Source: Ruminococcus sp. (GTDB lineage: Bacteria > Bacillota_A > Clostridia > Oscillospirales > Ruminococcaceae). Taken from it: a stretch of DNA of 64,000 nt. Where the stretch lies: positions 1-64,000 of the forward strand of contig NZ_JAIKXF010000096.1 in the NCBI RefSeq assembly GCF_024684275.1, written 5' to 3'. The notes below the pieces were generated by a model. That model had not been told where the DNA came from, did no database searches, and worked only from the letters and a program-made list of their open reading frames with translations. Of this stretch, positions 44,045 through 52,336 are shown piece after piece (within the stretch, counting starts at the first letter, position 1; each line of letters starts with the position of its first letter). Made by a program: the position numbers and the translations under genes.

Positions 44045-44413
44045 TTTGCCGTTACTCAATTTCTTCATATTCTCTTTTTTAGTCTTTATTATTGATGAAA
44101 TAATCAATTTTAACTCATAAGCGTCTTTCTTCGTTGATTCAAACTGAGAATCTTTGATATAATCAGTCTCGCGCAAAAGTCTTAGCCAATATATCGTTTC
44201 TGCGGATTCTTTTAATGATATCCCCATTTTTGAGATAAAATCCTTATCACTTTGCGCCTCTAATGCTTCACAAATATTTGCACCTATGCTTGTTCCGCTT
44301 CTTAATACTTGCTGTGACAAAACAAATTCTCTCTTTTCTTGAAGGAACTTATATAGATTTACTATTCTCACAGCAAATTTAAAGCTTTTTTCTCCTGCAA
44401 TGCTATTACTCAT
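44042..44413 (-). CDS. Four-helix-bundle protein (S23/IVP type)
   Basis: The 123-residue protein is nearly all helical and fits the four-helix-bundle family first seen in 23S rRNA intervening sequences and related to the Avd accessory protein of diversity-generating retroelements. Typical phrases are FAVRIVNLYKFLQEKREFVL, QVLRSGTSIGANICEALEAQ, FISKMGISLKESAETIYWLR and LISSIIKTKK. The ATG start has GGAAAG upstream; a GTG three codons earlier is an alternative. The gene lies between inverted heptamer arrays and is A/T-richer than its neighbours, which suggests a mobile cassette. No rRNA or reverse transcriptase is nearby. Function is unknown. Confidence 0.88.
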   Translation of the reverse strand: MSNSIAGEKSFKFAVRIVNLYKFLQEKREFVLSQQVLRSGTSIGANICEALEAQSDKDFISKMGISLKESAETIYWLRLLRETDYIKDSQFESTKKDAYELKLIISSIIKTKKENMKKLSNGK

Positions 44414-44435
44414 ATTTTTCACATCTTTCCGAGTT

Positions 44436-44479
44436 CAGAATTTAAGACTTTCAACTCTCAACTCTAAACTCTCAACTGA
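44436..44479. repeat. Heptamer array, right flank of four-helix-bundle gene
   Basis: GACTTTCAACTCTCAACTC then TAAACTCTCAACTGA is the inverted form of the array at 44002-44044. It touches the stop codon of the 125-residue gene. With the left array it forms inverted repeats around one gene. Confidence 0.75.
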
Positions 44480-44857
44480 CTAAAACGCCCATATTTCAGG
44501 CGGTGGGTTCTTTATTTTCAGCTTTGAAAAATAGCCGAACATCACCAGAAACTCAGGCAGTACGCGCAGTCCGTCACGGTAGTATGCGTCCATGCGCTCG
44601 CTGTCTGCGGCTATGCCCTTGTAAGTGCGCGGACACGAGAATGTCCACTCGGCGGTCAGACTGTCAAAGCTGAGTCTGAAAAAGCCTGCGGGACTGAACT
44701 CGTCAAAGGCTTCAAGAAGCGCTATGTGGTCACCTGCGTCATCTGCCGCACCTACATAGGCTTTTGCCCCGTCAAGGCTTACCGCCGCAAGAAATCGGCT
44801 GTCGTTTTTTACGGCTTCGTTTACTGCCTCGTCAGAGGGATACTTTATTATATTCAT
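44480..44857 (-). CDS. Uncharacterised protein led by Cys T-box
   Basis: The 125-residue soluble protein is not recognised. It begins MNIIKYPSDEAVNEAVKNDS, has a central beta/alpha region (FLAAVSLDGAKAYVGAADDA, LEAFDEFSPAGFFRLSFDSL) and ends KNPPPEIWAF. It contains a single Cys. The start has AAGGAGG at 7 bases; a longer open frame upstream overlaps the T-box and is rejected. It is the first gene after the T-box terminator, so its synthesis should rise when cysteinyl-tRNA falls short. It could be a cysteine-response protein or a passenger in the cysS mRNA. Confidence 0.7.
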   Translation of the reverse strand: MNIIKYPSDEAVNEAVKNDSRFLAAVSLDGAKAYVGAADDAGDHIALLEAFDEFSPAGFFRLSFDSLTAEWTFSCPRTYKGIAADSERMDAYYRDGLRVLPEFLVMFGYFSKLKIKNPPPEIWAF

Positions 44858-44924
44858 ATCTGTCCTCCTTTTTACTGATCGAATCAAATCACAATATGTA
44901 GTCGTTGTCATGGCAAAAAATAAT

Positions 44925-44949
44925 GCCCCCGAGGGTATACCTCGGAGGC
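44925..44949 (-). terminator. T-box intrinsic terminator
   Basis: On the minus strand, GCCTCCGAGG and CCCTCGGGGGC form a GC-rich stem with a short loop, followed by ATTATTTTTT. The 5' half of the stem (CTCCG) can instead pair with CGGAG at 44967-44971 to form the antiterminator. Confidence 0.88.
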
Positions 44950-45165
44950 GCAAATGCTCGTTTCCACTCCGTCTTGAACTCGTCTTATCCTTAACGCGGA
45001 CGAAACGCCGACAGATACACACGTCTATGCGCTTCCCTGCCGAAGCTGACAGCCGCACTTCACTTCTCCCGACCATGTGCTCACACCGACCGCACACTCT
45101 CTGAAAGTCCGCAGAAAAGCTACTCTGACTGCTACGCCTTTTTCAGTTATTAACTCTAAGCTCTA
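44925..45165 (-). promoter_or_regulatory. T-box riboswitch, predicted tRNA-Cys specific
   Basis: The leader shows the T-box elements in order (minus strand). Stem I base GCAGUC (45127-45132) pairs with GGCUGU (45049-45054). The S-turn GAGUAG is next to it. AGAGAG lies at 45097-45102. The distal loop GGUCGGUGUGA lies at 45081-45091, closed by GUGUGC/GCACA. The antiterminator bulge UGGA is at 44963-44966, within CGGAG-UGGA...CUCCG. The triplet facing the S-turn is UGC (45055-45057), a Cys codon, and UGGA would pair with a tRNA ending UCCA, the bacterial tRNA-Cys discriminator U73. It therefore should allow readthrough when tRNA-Cys is uncharged. cysS lies downstream in the same direction. Confidence 0.85.
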
Positions 45166-45171
45166 AAAACT

Positions 45172-45201
45172 ATTATATACTATCTCGCAGGGTTTTGTCA
45201 A
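45172..45201 (-). promoter_or_regulatory. Consensus promoter of the T-box/cysS unit
   Basis: On the minus strand, TTGACA and TATAAT spaced by 18 bases lie immediately before the T-box leader. Both hexamers are exact consensus. Confidence 0.85.
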
Positions 45202-45250
45202 GATGAATCGCGAACAAATATGAACAAATTGTAAACATTTCCTTCTGCCC

Positions 45251-45280
45251 TTGACTTTGCACCTGCAAAAGATATATACT
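45251..45280 (+). promoter_or_regulatory. SigA-type promoter of htpG
   Basis: TTGACT and TATACT spaced by 18 bases. The CIRCE dyad begins four bases after the -10 box, so it covers the predicted transcription start. Confidence 0.8.
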
Positions 45281-45284
45281 TTAT

Positions 45285-45311
45285 TTAGCACTCTAAGAGA
45301 TAGAGTGCTAA
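45285..45311 (+). promoter_or_regulatory. CIRCE operator (HrcA site)
   Basis: TTAGCACTC, nine bases, then GAGTGCTAA: an exact CIRCE element, the operator of the heat-shock repressor HrcA. It overlaps the start region of the htpG promoter and ends 23 bases before the start codon. In Bacillus subtilis CIRCE controls groESL and dnaK operons and htpG is regulated differently, so direct HrcA control of htpG is notable. Confidence 0.95.
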
Positions 45312-45334
45312 AAACTACTACGGAGATGTTTTAA

Positions 45335-47236
45335 ATGGAAACAAAACAGTTCAAAGCAGAGTCCAAAAGACTGCTGGATATGATGATCCACTCTATCTAT
45401 ACTCATAAGGAGATATTCCTCCGCGAGCTTATCTCCAACGCAAGCGACGCTATAGATAAGCTGTATTTCAAATCTCTTACCGACGACAAGGTCGGTCTCA
45501 ATAAAGATGACTTCGCTATATGGATATCTGCCGATAAGGACAGCCGTACCCTCAAAATTGCCGATAACGGTATAGGTATGACCGAGGAGGAGCTTGAAAA
45601 CAACCTCGGTACTATCGCAAACAGCGGCTCTTTCAAATTCAAGAACGAGAACAAGCTTGAGGAGGACAATCAGATAATCGGTCAGTTCGGTGTAGGCTTC
45701 TATTCCGCATTCATGGTAGCTAAGAAGGTCACTGTTATCTCTAAGGCTTACGGCAGCGACAAGGCTTACCAGTGGGAGTCAGAGGGCGTTGACGGCTACA
45801 CTATTACAGAAGCCGACAAAAAGAGCGCAGGTACCGAGATAATACTTGAGCTCCTTGATGATACCGAAGACGAAAACTACGGCGAATTCCTTGACCAGTA
45901 CAGGATAAAGTCTCTGGTAAGCAAGTACTCAGACTATATCCGCTTTCCTATCAAAATGGAGGTATCCCACAGCCGTCCAAAGGAGCAGACCGAGGAAGAA
46001 AAAGAGGCTAAAAAGCCCCTTGAATATGAGGATTACCTCGAAGTCGAAACTCTCAACAGCATGACTCCGCTCTGGAAAAAGAACAAATCAGAGCTTAAAG
46101 AAGAGGACTACAAGCACTTCTACACCGAGAAGTTCTTTGATTACAACGAGCCTCTGAAATACTCACACATCAGCAACGAGATGCCTGCTTATAACGCACT
46201 TCTCTATATCCCGTCAAAGGCTCCATTCGACTACTACTCAAAGGAGTACGAAAAGGGCTTGCAGCTCTACTCAAACGGCGTCCTCATCATGGACAAGTGC
46301 GCAGACCTGCTCCCTGACTATTTCAGCTTCGTAAAGGGACTTGTTGACAGCGAGGACTTATCGCTGAATATCTCCCGTGAGATGCTCCAGCACGACAGAC
46401 AGCTCAAAGCGATAGCAAAGAGTATTGAAAAGACAATCAGCAACGAGCTCAAGAAAATGCTCAAGAACGAACGTGAGAAGTACGAGGAATTCTGGAAGGC
46501 ATTCGGCTTACAGCTCAAATACGGCGTATACAGCGACTTTGGCATGAACAAGGATAAATTACAGGACCTTCTCATGTTCACCTCATCAAACGAGCATAAG
46601 CTTGTAACTCTCGACGAATATGTAACAGGTATGCGTGAGGATCAGAAGTACATCTACTACGCTACAGGCGAGAGCGCAGCCCGTATCGAGCAGCTCCCAC
46701 AGACAGAGCTTGTAAAGGACAACGGCTTTGAGATACTCTATCTCACCGATAATATCGACGAATTCGCATTAAAGGCTCTCATGAAATACAAGGATAAGGA
46801 GTTCAAGTCAGTATCCGCTGACGACCTCGGTCTTGAAACTCCCGAAAAGAAGGAGGAGCTCAAGGCTAAGGAGGAGGAGAGCGCAGACCTGCTCAAGGAT
46901 ATGCAGGAGGCTCTCAGCGGCAAGGTAACAAAGGTAGCTCTCTCTCAGAGACTTAAATCCCACCCTGTATGCCTTACCAGCGAAGGCGAAATATCTCTCG
47001 AAATGGAAAAGGTACTCAACTCAATGCCGACTGATCAGAAGATAAAGGCACAGCGCGTTCTTGAGATAAATCCCGACCATGAGATATTCGGAAAGCTCCA
47101 GTCACTCAGCACAAGCGGCGACAAGGACAAGCTTGGCAAGTATGCAAAGCTTCTCTACGATCAGGCACTGCTTATCGAGGGCATGAGCATAGAGGATCCT
47201 GTAGAGTTCTCGAATCTCATTTGTGAATTGATGTAA
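45335..47236 (+). CDS. htpG: Hsp90 family chaperone HtpG
   Basis: The 633-residue Hsp90 has the GHKL ATPase domain first: [43 protein letters not shown]. The middle domain has [20 protein letters not shown] with the catalytic-loop arginine. A C-terminal dimerisation domain follows. Length matches the family (620-640). The start has GGAG about 10 bases upstream. It is a single-gene unit with a CIRCE-regulated promoter and a strong terminator. Confidence 0.97.
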   Translation: METKQFKAESKRLLDMMIHSIYTHKEIFLRELISNASDAIDKLYFKSLTDDKVGLNKDDFAIWISADKDSRTLKIADNGIGMTEEELENNLGTIANSGSFKFKNENKLEEDNQIIGQFGVGFYSAFMVAKKVTVISKAYGSDKAYQWESEGVDGYTITEADKKSAGTEIILELLDDTEDENYGEFLDQYRIKSLVSKYSDYIRFPIKMEVSHSRPKEQTEEEKEAKKPLEYEDYLEVETLNSMTPLWKKNKSELKEEDYKHFYTEKFFDYNEPLKYSHISNEMPAYNALLYIPSKAPFDYYSKEYEKGLQLYSNGVLIMDKCADLLPDYFSFVKGLVDSEDLSLNISREMLQHDRQLKAIAKSIEKTISNELKKMLKNEREKYEEFWKAFGLQLKYGVYSDFGMNKDKLQDLLMFTSSNEHKLVTLDEYVTGMREDQKYIYYATGESAARIEQLPQTELVKDNGFEILYLTDNIDEFALKALMKYKDKEFKSVSADDLGLETPEKKEELKAKEEESADLLKDMQEALSGKVTKVALSQRLKSHPVCLTSEGEISLEMEKVLNSMPTDQKIKAQRVLEINPDHEIFGKLQSLSTSGDKDKLGKYAKLLYDQALLIEGMSIEDPVEFSNLICELM

Positions 47237-47243
47237 ATACAAA

Positions 47244-47272
47244 AACCCGAAAGCAATGCTTTCGGGTTTTTA
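47244..47272 (+). terminator. Rho-independent terminator of htpG
   Basis: AAAAACCCGAAAG and CTTTCGGGTTTTTAG form a stem with loop CAATG, right after the htpG stop codon. Confidence 0.9.
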
Positions 47273-47274
47273 GT

Positions 47275-47320
47275 TTAGAGTTGAAAGTTGAGAATTGAGA
47301 GTTATTGAGTCGCCTTCGGC
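47275..47320. repeat. Partial heptamer element
   Basis: AGAGTTGAAAGTTGAG then AATTGAGAGTTATTGAG is followed by a small dyad TCGCCTTCGGCGA. This is one arm and part of the core of the MITE-like element, without the opposite arm. Confidence 0.6.
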
Positions 47321-47366
47321 GAAACAATTGCGATCAGCCATGTATAGGGGCTAATGGCTAACGGCT

Positions 47367-47399
47367 AAAAAACGGTACACTCTCGTGTACCGTTTTTTT
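47367..47399 (-). terminator. Terminator of the recA-pgsA-DtxR unit
   Basis: AAAACGGTACAC and GTGTACCGTTTT (loop TCTC) end at the stop of the DtxR-like gene; A/T runs on both sides allow action in both directions. Confidence 0.8.
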
Positions 47400-47784
47400 A
47401 TTTATCCTGCTTTTTTATAGTGCGCCTTACGATCATTTTCAGTCTCGCACAGGTCTCCTGCGGAAAATCCGTGATAAAGGTCAGTGCCTGCTCATGAGCC
47501 TGCTCCTTAGGGAGCTTCAGAAATCTATGGAAAAAGGTATAAACTTCATCAAAAGAGGAAAACAGCTCGTTTACTGCGGCTTCACCCTCGGGAGTGAGCA
47601 CCACGCTGTTGCAGAAGTCTTCATAGACGTATCCACAGTTAGCCAGACATCTCAGCATTTTGCTGACACTGGGACGTGAAACGCCTAAATGACGGGATAT
47701 ATTAACACAGCGCACCTGCCCGTCTCTCTCGGTGAGCTCTTTTATTGCTGCCAGATAACGTATCTGACCTGCACAATGCTGCAT
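47398..47784 (-). CDS. DtxR/MntR-like regulator with altered metal site
   Basis: The 128-residue protein has the winged-helix start of DtxR-family iron/manganese regulators (YLAAIKELTERDGQVRCVNI, HLGVSRPSVSKMLRCLANCG), followed by a short helical dimer region. Usual metal ligands of MntR (for example the E-H pair in a VEH.IS motif) are not evident: the region reads LTFITDFPQETCARLK, while FHRFL and AHEQA offer only a few candidate ligands. It may sense metal differently or not at all. It is the last gene of the recA unit, 19 bases after pgsA. Confidence 0.75.
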   Translation of the reverse strand: MQHCAGQIRYLAAIKELTERDGQVRCVNISRHLGVSRPSVSKMLRCLANCGYVYEDFCNSVVLTPEGEAAVNELFSSFDEVYTFFHRFLKLPKEQAHEQALTFITDFPQETCARLKMIVRRTIKKQDK

Positions 47785-47803
47785 TTTATACTCCTTTCAT
47801 GGA

Positions 47804-48388
47804 TCATTTGTCAGAGTCTATGAGGTGCCAGTAGCCCTTGAGATATACTCCGCCTGATATAACAGTGAGTAAGGTCGATATCCATACAAGTACAGGCACA
47901 AGAATATTATTCACCGCATTTGTGAATACCTCGGGGAAATCTATGCCAAGATCAAAGCATAGACACAGCCAGAACAGTATAGCTATGATAGCCACCATAG
48001 TAAATGCTGTTTTAAGCTTGCCCCAGATGCCTGCTGCGACCACAACGCCGCTGTTTGCAGCAAGAAGTCTCAGTCCCGAAACCATGAACTCTCTTGCGGT
48101 GATTATTATTAGAGGGATAGCTCCCATATTCACCTCGGAAAGCTCTACAAATACCGTGAGAGCCGCTATTACCAGTACCTTGTCTGCCAGCGGATCGAGG
48201 AATTTTCCGAAATTCGTAACAAGATTGCGTGATCTTGCTATTTTTCCGTCAAGAGCATCGGTAATTGAGGCTGCCGCAAATATCACCAGCGCGATCCCGT
48301 AGTGGAATGGCACATTTATATACATAAACAGCAGAAAAAACGGAATAAGAACGACTCTCAGCAGAGTCAGCTTATTTGGCAGGTTCAT
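47804..48388 (-). CDS. pgsA: CDP-diacylglycerol-glycerol-3-phosphate phosphatidyltransferase
   Basis: The 194-residue membrane enzyme makes phosphatidylglycerol phosphate. The CDP-alcohol phosphatidyltransferase signature is complete: DALDGKIARSRNLVTNFGKF followed by LDPLADK, giving D-G-x2-A-R-x8-G-x3-D-x3-D. There are about five membrane segments, and the start MNLPNKLTLLRVVLIPFFLL is typical. It overlaps rimO by 4 bases. Confidence 0.96.
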   Translation of the reverse strand: MNLPNKLTLLRVVLIPFFLLFMYINVPFHYGIALVIFAAASITDALDGKIARSRNLVTNFGKFLDPLADKVLVIAALTVFVELSEVNMGAIPLIIITAREFMVSGLRLLAANSGVVVAAGIWGKLKTAFTMVAIIAILFWLCLCFDLGIDFPEVFTNAVNNILVPVLVWISTLLTVISGGVYLKGYWHLIDSDK

Positions 48389-49716
48389 TGACTTATCACC
48401 TCTCCTATCAGATCGTAATCAAGTGTATCGGTGATCCTTATCTTAACATAATCGCCGATGGCAAGGGGCTTATCCGACGTAAAGAAAACCTTTCCGTCAA
48501 TATCGGGGGCGTCAAGGGGCGTTCTTCCGAACCAGCACTCTCCGAACTTGTCAAAGCCCTCGACTACTGCGGTAAGCTCTGCACCCATGAGACTTTCGTT
48601 GTTCTCGCTGCTTATGAGCATTTGCTGCTCCATGATTATATCAGCACGGTGAGCAGCAGTTTCCTCGTCTATCTGGTCGGGGAAGTCATAAGCCTTTGTG
48701 CCCTCCTCACGGGAATAAGCAAAGCAGCCCAGTCTGTCGAAGCGTACTCTCTTGACGAACTCAGCCAGCTCCTCGAACTGCTCCTCGGTCTCTCCCGGGA
48801 AGCCTGTGATAAGAGTAGTGCGCAGTATCACATTCGGTACTCTTTCGCGGATATGAGCGAAAAGTGCCTCCAGCTTTTCTGTATCGCCCCAGCGGTTCAT
48901 TCGCTTCAGTATATCGCCGTTACAGTGCTGTATTGGTATCTCCAGATACTTCACTATCTTGTCCTCACGGGCGATAACGTCAAGAAGCTCGTCGGTTATG
49001 CGCTCGGGGTAGCAGTAGAGGGTACGTATCCAGCGGAGACCGTCTATTTTGCAGAGCTCTGTGAGAAGCTCCGCCAGCTTTGGCTCACCGTAGAGGTCCT
49101 TGCCGTAAAGTGCGGTATCCTGCGCGATGACCACCAGCTCGGTAACGCCGTTGTCTGCGAGGAAACGGGCTTCTTCAAGAAGCTTTTCCATAGGAACGCT
49201 GCGGAATTTTCCTCTTATCATTGGTATAGCGCAGTAGGTACAGCAGTTTGAGCAGCCCTCTGCGACCTTGAGATATGTGAAAAACGGAAGAGTGGAAATT
49301 ATCCTCTCGCCGCAAAGCTCGGCGTCAAGCTTCGGAGCAAAGCGCACCACGCGCTCATCTGCGAGAACGTGGTCGAGAATATCCACAATATCCTTTGTAT
49401 CGCCTATTCCGATAACAGCGTCAGCCTCGGGAAACTGCTCCGCAGTCTCCTCCTTGTATCTCTCAACGAGACAGCCTGTAATGATTATTTTCTTTAGTGT
49501 GCCCTCCTCCTTGAGCTTTCCAAGCTCAAGGATAGTGTCGATAGCCTCCTCCTTTGCAGCCTTTATAAAGCCGCAGGTATTTACTACCGCCACATCGGCA
49601 AGTCCGGGCTCTGTTACCAGCTGATAGCCGTGATTTTTAAGCTTGCTGAGCATACGCTCAGAGTCCACAAGATTTTTTGAACAGCCAAGTGATACCATGC
49701 CCACCTTGATAGCCAT
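48385..49716 (-). CDS. rimO: Ribosomal protein S12 methylthiotransferase RimO
   Basis: The 443-residue radical SAM enzyme modifies Asp in ribosomal protein S12. The N-terminal UPF0004 domain starts MAIKVGMVSLGCSKNLVDSE with the cluster Cys residues (SLGC, NTCG, TGCL). The radical SAM motif is CSNCCTYC (C-x3-C-x2-C), and a TRAM domain ends the protein. The start at MAIKV has GAGGAGG 9 bases upstream; a TTG start six codons earlier is less likely. The recX stop lies one base before the start. Confidence 0.96.
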   Translation of the reverse strand: MAIKVGMVSLGCSKNLVDSERMLSKLKNHGYQLVTEPGLADVAVVNTCGFIKAAKEEAIDTILELGKLKEEGTLKKIIITGCLVERYKEETAEQFPEADAVIGIGDTKDIVDILDHVLADERVVRFAPKLDAELCGERIISTLPFFTYLKVAEGCSNCCTYCAIPMIRGKFRSVPMEKLLEEARFLADNGVTELVVIAQDTALYGKDLYGEPKLAELLTELCKIDGLRWIRTLYCYPERITDELLDVIAREDKIVKYLEIPIQHCNGDILKRMNRWGDTEKLEALFAHIRERVPNVILRTTLITGFPGETEEQFEELAEFVKRVRFDRLGCFAYSREEGTKAYDFPDQIDEETAAHRADIIMEQQMLISSENNESLMGAELTAVVEGFDKFGECWFGRTPLDAPDIDGKVFFTSDKPLAIGDYVKIRITDTLDYDLIGEVISQ

Positions 49717-49717
49717 G

Positions 49718-50359
49718 TCAGTTTTCCTCCTCAAGGTCAGCCGAACTCTCGAAATACTCCTTGACAGCGCGGTTTATCTCCGAAAAATCGTAGCCGTACC
49801 GCACCAGAGCGTTCTTGACCTTTTCTATTGATTTTCTGTCCTCAATATCTGTTAAATATCGGGAATGCTTTGTGCGGAGAAGCTCCATAAGATTCTCGCC
49901 GAACACCTCGCTGTAGGGCGCAAGGGCGTCCTCAGCGATAAATTGGTCAACGCCCTTCAGCATTATCTCACGCTTGCAGCGCCGGAAGCCGAAATGCTTT
50001 ATCTCCACCAGCTTTCGCGCCATACGCTCGGCATAGCGCTCATCGTCGATGAAGCCGTGCTCAGTGAGCCTTTTCATCACCGCGGTGCAGAGAGCCTCGC
50101 TCTTGTAGTTCTCCACCAGCTTTTTGAACATTTCCGAATATGTGTAATCCCTGTAGTCCAGCAGGTAAAGCGCCCGCTGATAGGCTCTGCGGAAGTTTGA
50201 GGCATAGACGATTTTTTTCAGGGTATCGCGGTCTGTCTCCATGCCTGCGTGTATGCCGAAATCGGTGATTATATCCGCATGGAGATAGAGCTTTCGCCCG
50301 TCATCAAGCTCAGCCTCATAGGTCGAGCCCTTGTATTTGCTTAATGAGGTTATTTTCAT
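49718..50359 (-). CDS. recX: Regulatory protein RecX
   Basis: The 213-residue helical protein modulates RecA filaments. It has three RecX-type three-helix repeats: YQRALYLLDYRDYTYSEMFK, then TERGFIDDERYAERMARKLV-like (TEHGFIDDERYAERMARK), and VKNALVRYGYDFSEINRAV at the end. It overlaps the recA stop region by one base, the common recA-recX arrangement. Confidence 0.94.
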   Translation of the reverse strand: MKITSLSKYKGSTYEAELDDGRKLYLHADIITDFGIHAGMETDRDTLKKIVYASNFRRAYQRALYLLDYRDYTYSEMFKKLVENYKSEALCTAVMKRLTEHGFIDDERYAERMARKLVEIKHFGFRRCKREIMLKGVDQFIAEDALAPYSEVFGENLMELLRTKHSRYLTDIEDRKSIEKVKNALVRYGYDFSEINRAVKEYFESSADLEEEN

Positions 50360-51543
50360 TATTCCTCAGCAGGAGTAAATTCCTCAAAATCCTCGTCGAA
50401 GCTTGCAAGAACATCTTCGTCGGTCTCGGGAGCGCCTCCCTCGGCTGAGCTGTCTTCGGAAGCGGCTGCTTTTTCGGCAGGCTTGCTCTTCTTTGCAGGA
50501 GCGGCATTCAGCTCGTCCTTATGAGCCAGTATCTGCTCCTCTATCTCCTTCATGAGGGCTTCGTCATTCTGGAGAAGCTCCTTGACGTTATCGCGTCCCT
50601 GTCCCAGCTTCTGATCCTTGTAGCTGAACCACGAGCCGCCCTTTTTGATGATATCAAGGTCTACCGCAAGGTCAAGCACCTCGCCTGTACGGGAGATACC
50701 CGTACCGTACATCAGGTCAAACTGACACTCCTTGAATGGCGGAGCTACCTTGTTCTTAACTATCTTGCACCTTGTATTTGCACCTATGATGTCAGTTCCC
50801 GACTTGATGACCTCGCCCTTTCTTACCTCGATACGGACAGAGGAATAGAACTTGAGAGCACGTCCGCCCGGAGTAGTCTCGGGGTTTCCGTACATAACGC
50901 CTATCTTCTCACGTATCTGGTTGATGAAGATAGCCACGCAGTTGGATTTTGATATAGCAGCAGTCAGCTTTCTCATAGCCTGTGACATGAGCCTTGCCAG
51001 CTGACCAACGTGAAGATCACCCATTTCGCCGTCTATCTCGGCACGGGTAGTCATAGCTGCGATAGAGTCGAGGACTATTACATCGATAGCCCCCGAGCGG
51101 ATAAGAGCCTCTGCGATCTCCAGAGCCTGCTCACCGCTGTCAGGCTGCGATACCAGAAGGTCATTGATATTTACGCCTAAAGCCTGTGCATAAACAGGAT
51201 CGAGAGCGTGTTCAACGTCGATGAATGCAGCCTCGCCGCCTGCCTTCTGAGCCTGTGCGACTATTGAAAGCGCAACAGTAGTCTTACCTGAGCTCTCGGG
51301 ACCGTATATCTCAACGATACGTCCTCTCGGCACACCGCCTATACCCAGCGCCATATCCAGAGTCATTGAGCCTGTGGGGATAGCGTCAACATTGAGAGTT
51401 TTTGTCTGTCCGAGGCGCATTACAGCACCTGCGCCGTATTTCTTTTCTATCTGCTTGAGAGCACCGTCAAGGGCAGTTTTTTTGTCCTCCTTAGTGGTAA
51501 CTCTCACAACTGTTGGCTTTTTAGCAAGTTCCTTCTTTGCCAT
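50359..51543 (-). CDS. recA: RecA recombinase
   Basis: The 394-residue recombinase has Walker A GPESSGKT (81-88), the Walker B region [13 protein letters not shown], loop L1 [12 protein letters not shown] and loop L2 [20 protein letters not shown]. The C-terminal tail is long and very acidic (from about residue 345), as in many clostridia. The ribosome site is GGAGG. A TATAAT lies about 30 bases upstream with a poor -35, and no clear LexA box was found in the 130-base leader, which also contains half a heptamer element. Confidence 0.98.
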   Translation of the reverse strand: MAKKELAKKPTVVRVTTKEDKKTALDGALKQIEKKYGAGAVMRLGQTKTLNVDAIPTGSMTLDMALGIGGVPRGRIVEIYGPESSGKTTVALSIVAQAQKAGGEAAFIDVEHALDPVYAQALGVNINDLLVSQPDSGEQALEIAEALIRSGAIDVIVLDSIAAMTTRAEIDGEMGDLHVGQLARLMSQAMRKLTAAISKSNCVAIFINQIREKIGVMYGNPETTPGGRALKFYSSVRIEVRKGEVIKSGTDIIGANTRCKIVKNKVAPPFKECQFDLMYGTGISRTGEVLDLAVDLDIIKKGGSWFSYKDQKLGQGRDNVKELLQNDEALMKEIEEQILAHKDELNAAPAKKSKPAEKAAASEDSSAEGGAPETDEDVLASFDEDFEEFTPAEE

Positions 51544-51610
51544 TGGTATTTCCTCCGTATATATTATAGTATATTAACCTTTAAATTTCCTGAATATAAT
51601 TCGGAATTCC

Positions 51611-51678
51611 TAATTTTATTTAATGTGAGCAGAGCGAAAATATCAACTCTCAACTCTTCACTCTCAACTCTCAACTCA
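51611..51678. repeat. Partial heptamer element (right half)
   Basis: ATTTAATGTGAGCAGAGCG, then CAACTCTCAACTCTTCACTC and more heptamers, matches the right half of the MITE-like copies. Its end supplies the TGA stop codon of the phosphoesterase gene. Confidence 0.7.
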
Positions 51679-52284
51679 ACAAAGGCTTATGTGCTCAAAG
51701 TCGACTGAATCCTCATTGACTTCGATAAGGAGCCATGAAGCGCCATCAAGTCCCGAAGCCGAAACGGAAACAACATTTCCATTCACAAAATTCTCATGAC
51801 AGTGACCGATAACAGCAAGGTCGTATTTTTTTACGTCACGGCTTTTGCAAGCCTTGTCAAAGGAGCCGTCCTTCAGGCTTGACAGCGGTAAAAAAGGATA
51901 CGGCTTTTCAATATCCGCAAACAGGAAATGTGAAAAATGGATCTTATGTCCGCTGCTTTCTATTTCATAAAACAGGGGCATTTTACTGATAAGATCCATT
52001 TGCTCTGCGGTAAGCTTTTCCCTCACTCCGTCGTAATAAGCCCTGAGATGCTCAACATCGGGATCAACATCGACTCCGTGCTGTGCATAAAGCTCGCAGT
52101 TGCCCTTTAAACAAACTATATCACTTGCTCTCAGCAGCTCAAGGCATTCAAACTCCTAATTACCGCGCTGAAAAATATCACCTAAAAACACTGTTTTATC
52201 AGGTTTGGCTGCTTTTATCTGTTCAAGAACTGCTTCAAGGGCTTTGAGATTTCCGTGAACATCTGAAAACACCGCTATTTTCAT
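51676..52284 (-). pseudogene. Metallophosphoesterase gene interrupted by an amber codon
   Basis: Translation from the ATG gives MKIAVFSDVHGNLKALEAVL and continues to TVFLGDIFQRGN, where TAG (52156-52158) interrupts. The same frame then continues with EFECLELLRASDIVCLKGNC (GNC motif) and AVIGHCHENF (GHxH-like motif). All calcineurin-type motifs are present and nothing else is shifted, so a single substitution explains the break. A sequencing error, a recent pseudogene or stop readthrough are possible. The family includes nucleotidases and phosphodiesterases. It lies between two heptamer elements. Confidence 0.8.
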
Positions 52285-52336
52285 GGCTTATCCTTTCTAT
52301 ATTTTTATAGATTCACCGTATGTCTATTAAAATACA

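Noticed and set aside
44002..44479. Diversity-generating retroelement, suggested by the Avd-like four-helix protein
   Set aside because: No reverse transcriptase, template repeat or variable repeat is visible anywhere near.
44858..45097. N-terminal extension of the 125-residue protein through the T-box region
   Set aside because: The extension covers the T-box terminator and antiterminator, whose RNA structure is clear, and the internal ATG has a strong AAGGAGG.
49268..49624. Several + strand frames inside rimO, recX and recA
   Set aside because: All are shadows of the conserved minus-strand genes.
51544..51610. A LexA box before recA
   Set aside because: No GAAC-N4-GTTC type dyad was found in the leader; only a TATAAT-like -10 with a poor -35.
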